This document shows positions 6,904 to 7,341 of a stretch of 7,341 nucleotides of DNA, piece by piece (within the stretch, counting starts at the first letter, position 1; every line of letters begins with the position of its first letter). The DNA is from an uncultured bacterium. GTDB lineage: Bacteria; Verrucomicrobiota; Kiritimatiellia; UBA8416; CALETX01. Below the pieces are notes generated by a model that made no database searches, was not told the origin of the DNA, and saw nothing but the letters and a program-made list of their open reading frames with translations. Position numbers and translations under genes: made by a program. Location: assembly GCA_937920455.1 (NCBI GenBank), contig CALETX010000064.1, positions 1 through 7,341 of the forward strand, in the 5' to 3' direction.

Positions 6904-7314
6904 TCAATTCATGCTGGAAACAGAAAGGTTTGACAGGCCCGCTCGCGCGCAAAGATCGAGAACCCTGATAAGCGTGTCATGCTCCGAATCCCTTGCGCAA
7001 ACGATCATAATCGTCTGTGTTTTGCTCAACTCAGCCAGCTTCATCAGCACCGATCCAAGCGTTTCGATGGTAACATTCCTGTCGTTCATGACCAGGGCAC
7101 CTCTGAATATCTTGATTTGGATCATCTTGGGCGGCTCGGTTGTCGTATCGGGAGGAGAGCCCGCAGCCGGGCGGAATATATCAAGGTGGGCCGTGATATC
7201 AGGAGTTTTAAGAGTAACGATAAAGAAAATCAGCAACTGGAAGACGACGTCAATCATTGGCGTCATCTGCAGTTCCAAAGCGCCGGGGTCTTTTCTGCGG
7301 CTTGGTCGCGCCAT
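6904..7314 (-). CDS. exbD: ExbD/TolR-family biopolymer transport protein
   Basis: This 136-residue protein has the ExbD/TolR layout: a short basic cytoplasmic N-terminus (residues 1-15, with Arg-Arg-Lys), one transmembrane helix (about 19-35), then a periplasmic domain. The helix begins MTPMIDVVFQLLIFF. Asp22 is in the place of the conserved membrane aspartate (Asp25 in E. coli ExbD) that carries protons in this family. Residues 50-64 form a Pro/Thr-rich linker, and the rest is a small alpha/beta domain of usual length. Members work with ExbB/TolQ in the inner membrane to turn proton flow into force on a TonB or TolA-like partner. No ExbB is visible here; it would be expected upstream, beyond the window edge. 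The stop is 10 nt before the start of the repeat protein, whose anchor resembles TonB. It could equally be called TolR; the family is certain, the partner is not. Confidence 0.93.
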   Translation of the reverse strand: MARPSRRKDPGALELQMTPMIDVVFQLLIFFIVTLKTPDITAHLDIFRPAAGSPPDTTTEPPKMIQIKIFRGALVMNDRNVTIETLGSVLMKLAELSKTQTIMIVCARDSEHDTLIRVLDLCARAGLSNLSVSSMN

Positions 7315-7317
7315 GTG

Positions 7318-7341
7318 TTAACCCTCTCCCTTTTTGGGAGC
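7318..7341 (-). CDS. Probable C-terminal end of an upstream gene (partial)
   Basis: Read on the minus strand from the window edge, one frame gives seven codons (Ala-Pro-Lys-Lys-Gly-Glu-Gly) followed by a TAA stop. The stop lies 3 nt before the ATG of the ExbD gene, the tight spacing seen throughout this cluster. A short Lys/Gly/Pro tail would suit the end of a membrane-channel gene. In ExbB-ExbD clusters the neighbour is often ExbB or a second ExbD, so one of these is the natural guess. The fragment is too short to identify, and an open frame of eight codons could occur by chance. Confidence 0.4.
   Translation of the reverse strand, partial: APKKGEG
7321..7341 (-). promoter_or_regulatory. 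Ribosome binding site of the exbD-like gene, next to a small hairpin
   Basis: On the minus strand GGGAGAGGG lies about 7 nt upstream of the ATG at 7314, a strong Shine-Dalgarno match that fixes this start. The same purine tract forms the 3' arm of a possible hairpin: CTCCC, AAAAA, GGGAG at 7340-7326 (5-bp stem, 5-nt loop). If it forms in the mRNA it would cover part of the site, although the AGGG next to the stem stays free. The stem is short and may simply reflect the coding sequence of the upstream gene. Confidence 0.5.

Larger units (their letters stand above)
14..7341 (-). other. Probable single operon
   Basis: All genes run in one direction. In transcription order the junctions are: 3 nt gap, 10 nt gap, 10 nt gap, 18 nt gap, 11 nt overlap, about 28 nt between the chosen speB stop and thpR start (1 nt with the alternative start), and 14 nt overlap. 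There is no room between genes for an ordinary promoter or a hairpin terminator followed by a T-tract. Internal promoters inside coding regions cannot be excluded. The cluster starts before the window and may continue past position 1, where 13 nt follow the last stop without a recognisable start. Confidence 0.75.

Noticed and set aside
6911..7321. Plus-strand open frame of 136 codons opposite exbD, with hydrophobic stretches
   Set aside because: The hydrophobic look comes from the complement of the ExbD helix codons. The ExbD reading has conserved motifs and a strong ribosome site.

Overview
The window lies inside a densely packed gene cluster read entirely from the minus strand. Seven complete genes, plus what looks like the last few codons of an eighth, cover almost every base. 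Gaps are 18 nt or less and several neighbours overlap, so one long transcript running from the high-coordinate end to the low-coordinate end is the simplest reading. I see no promoter, terminator, RNA gene, mobile element or CRISPR array. There is no gene-free stretch near 300 bases.

In transcription order: (a) 7341-5418 is an envelope-energisation module. It holds a probable C-terminal fragment of an upstream gene, an ExbD/TolR-family proton-channel subunit, and a membrane-anchored protein. The anchored protein joins a TonB-like transmembrane anchor to a prenyltransferase/squalene-oxidase-type repeat domain. (b) 5407-4499 encodes a secreted protein of unknown family. (c) 4480-1663 is a two-gene route from arginine to putrescine: arginine decarboxylase (speA) and agmatinase (speB), with overlapping ends. 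(d) 1634-14 holds an RNA 2',3'-cyclic phosphodiesterase (thpR/ligT family) and a uroporphyrinogen-decarboxylase-like protein that is not ordinary HemE.

The most interesting part is the envelope module. The repeat protein has a single N-terminal membrane helix containing Ser-x3-His, the arrangement used by TonB (Ser16/His20 in E. coli) to engage ExbB/ExbD. An acidic, proline-bearing stretch follows. Where TonB has its C-terminal domain, this protein has an alpha-toroid-type repeat domain with QxxxGSW-like motifs. Because it directly follows an ExbD gene, it may be an ExbBD-energised transducer with an unusual output domain. The unknown secreted protein encoded next is a candidate partner. This is inference from motif and context.

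Organism: a Gram-negative bacterium with moderate GC and clear Shine-Dalgarno sites. ExbD genes beside squalene-cyclase-like repeat proteins, together with divergent UroD-like proteins, fit the Planctomycetota-Verrucomicrobiota-Lentisphaerota-Kiritimatiellota group. That placement rests on general familiarity, not on a search.
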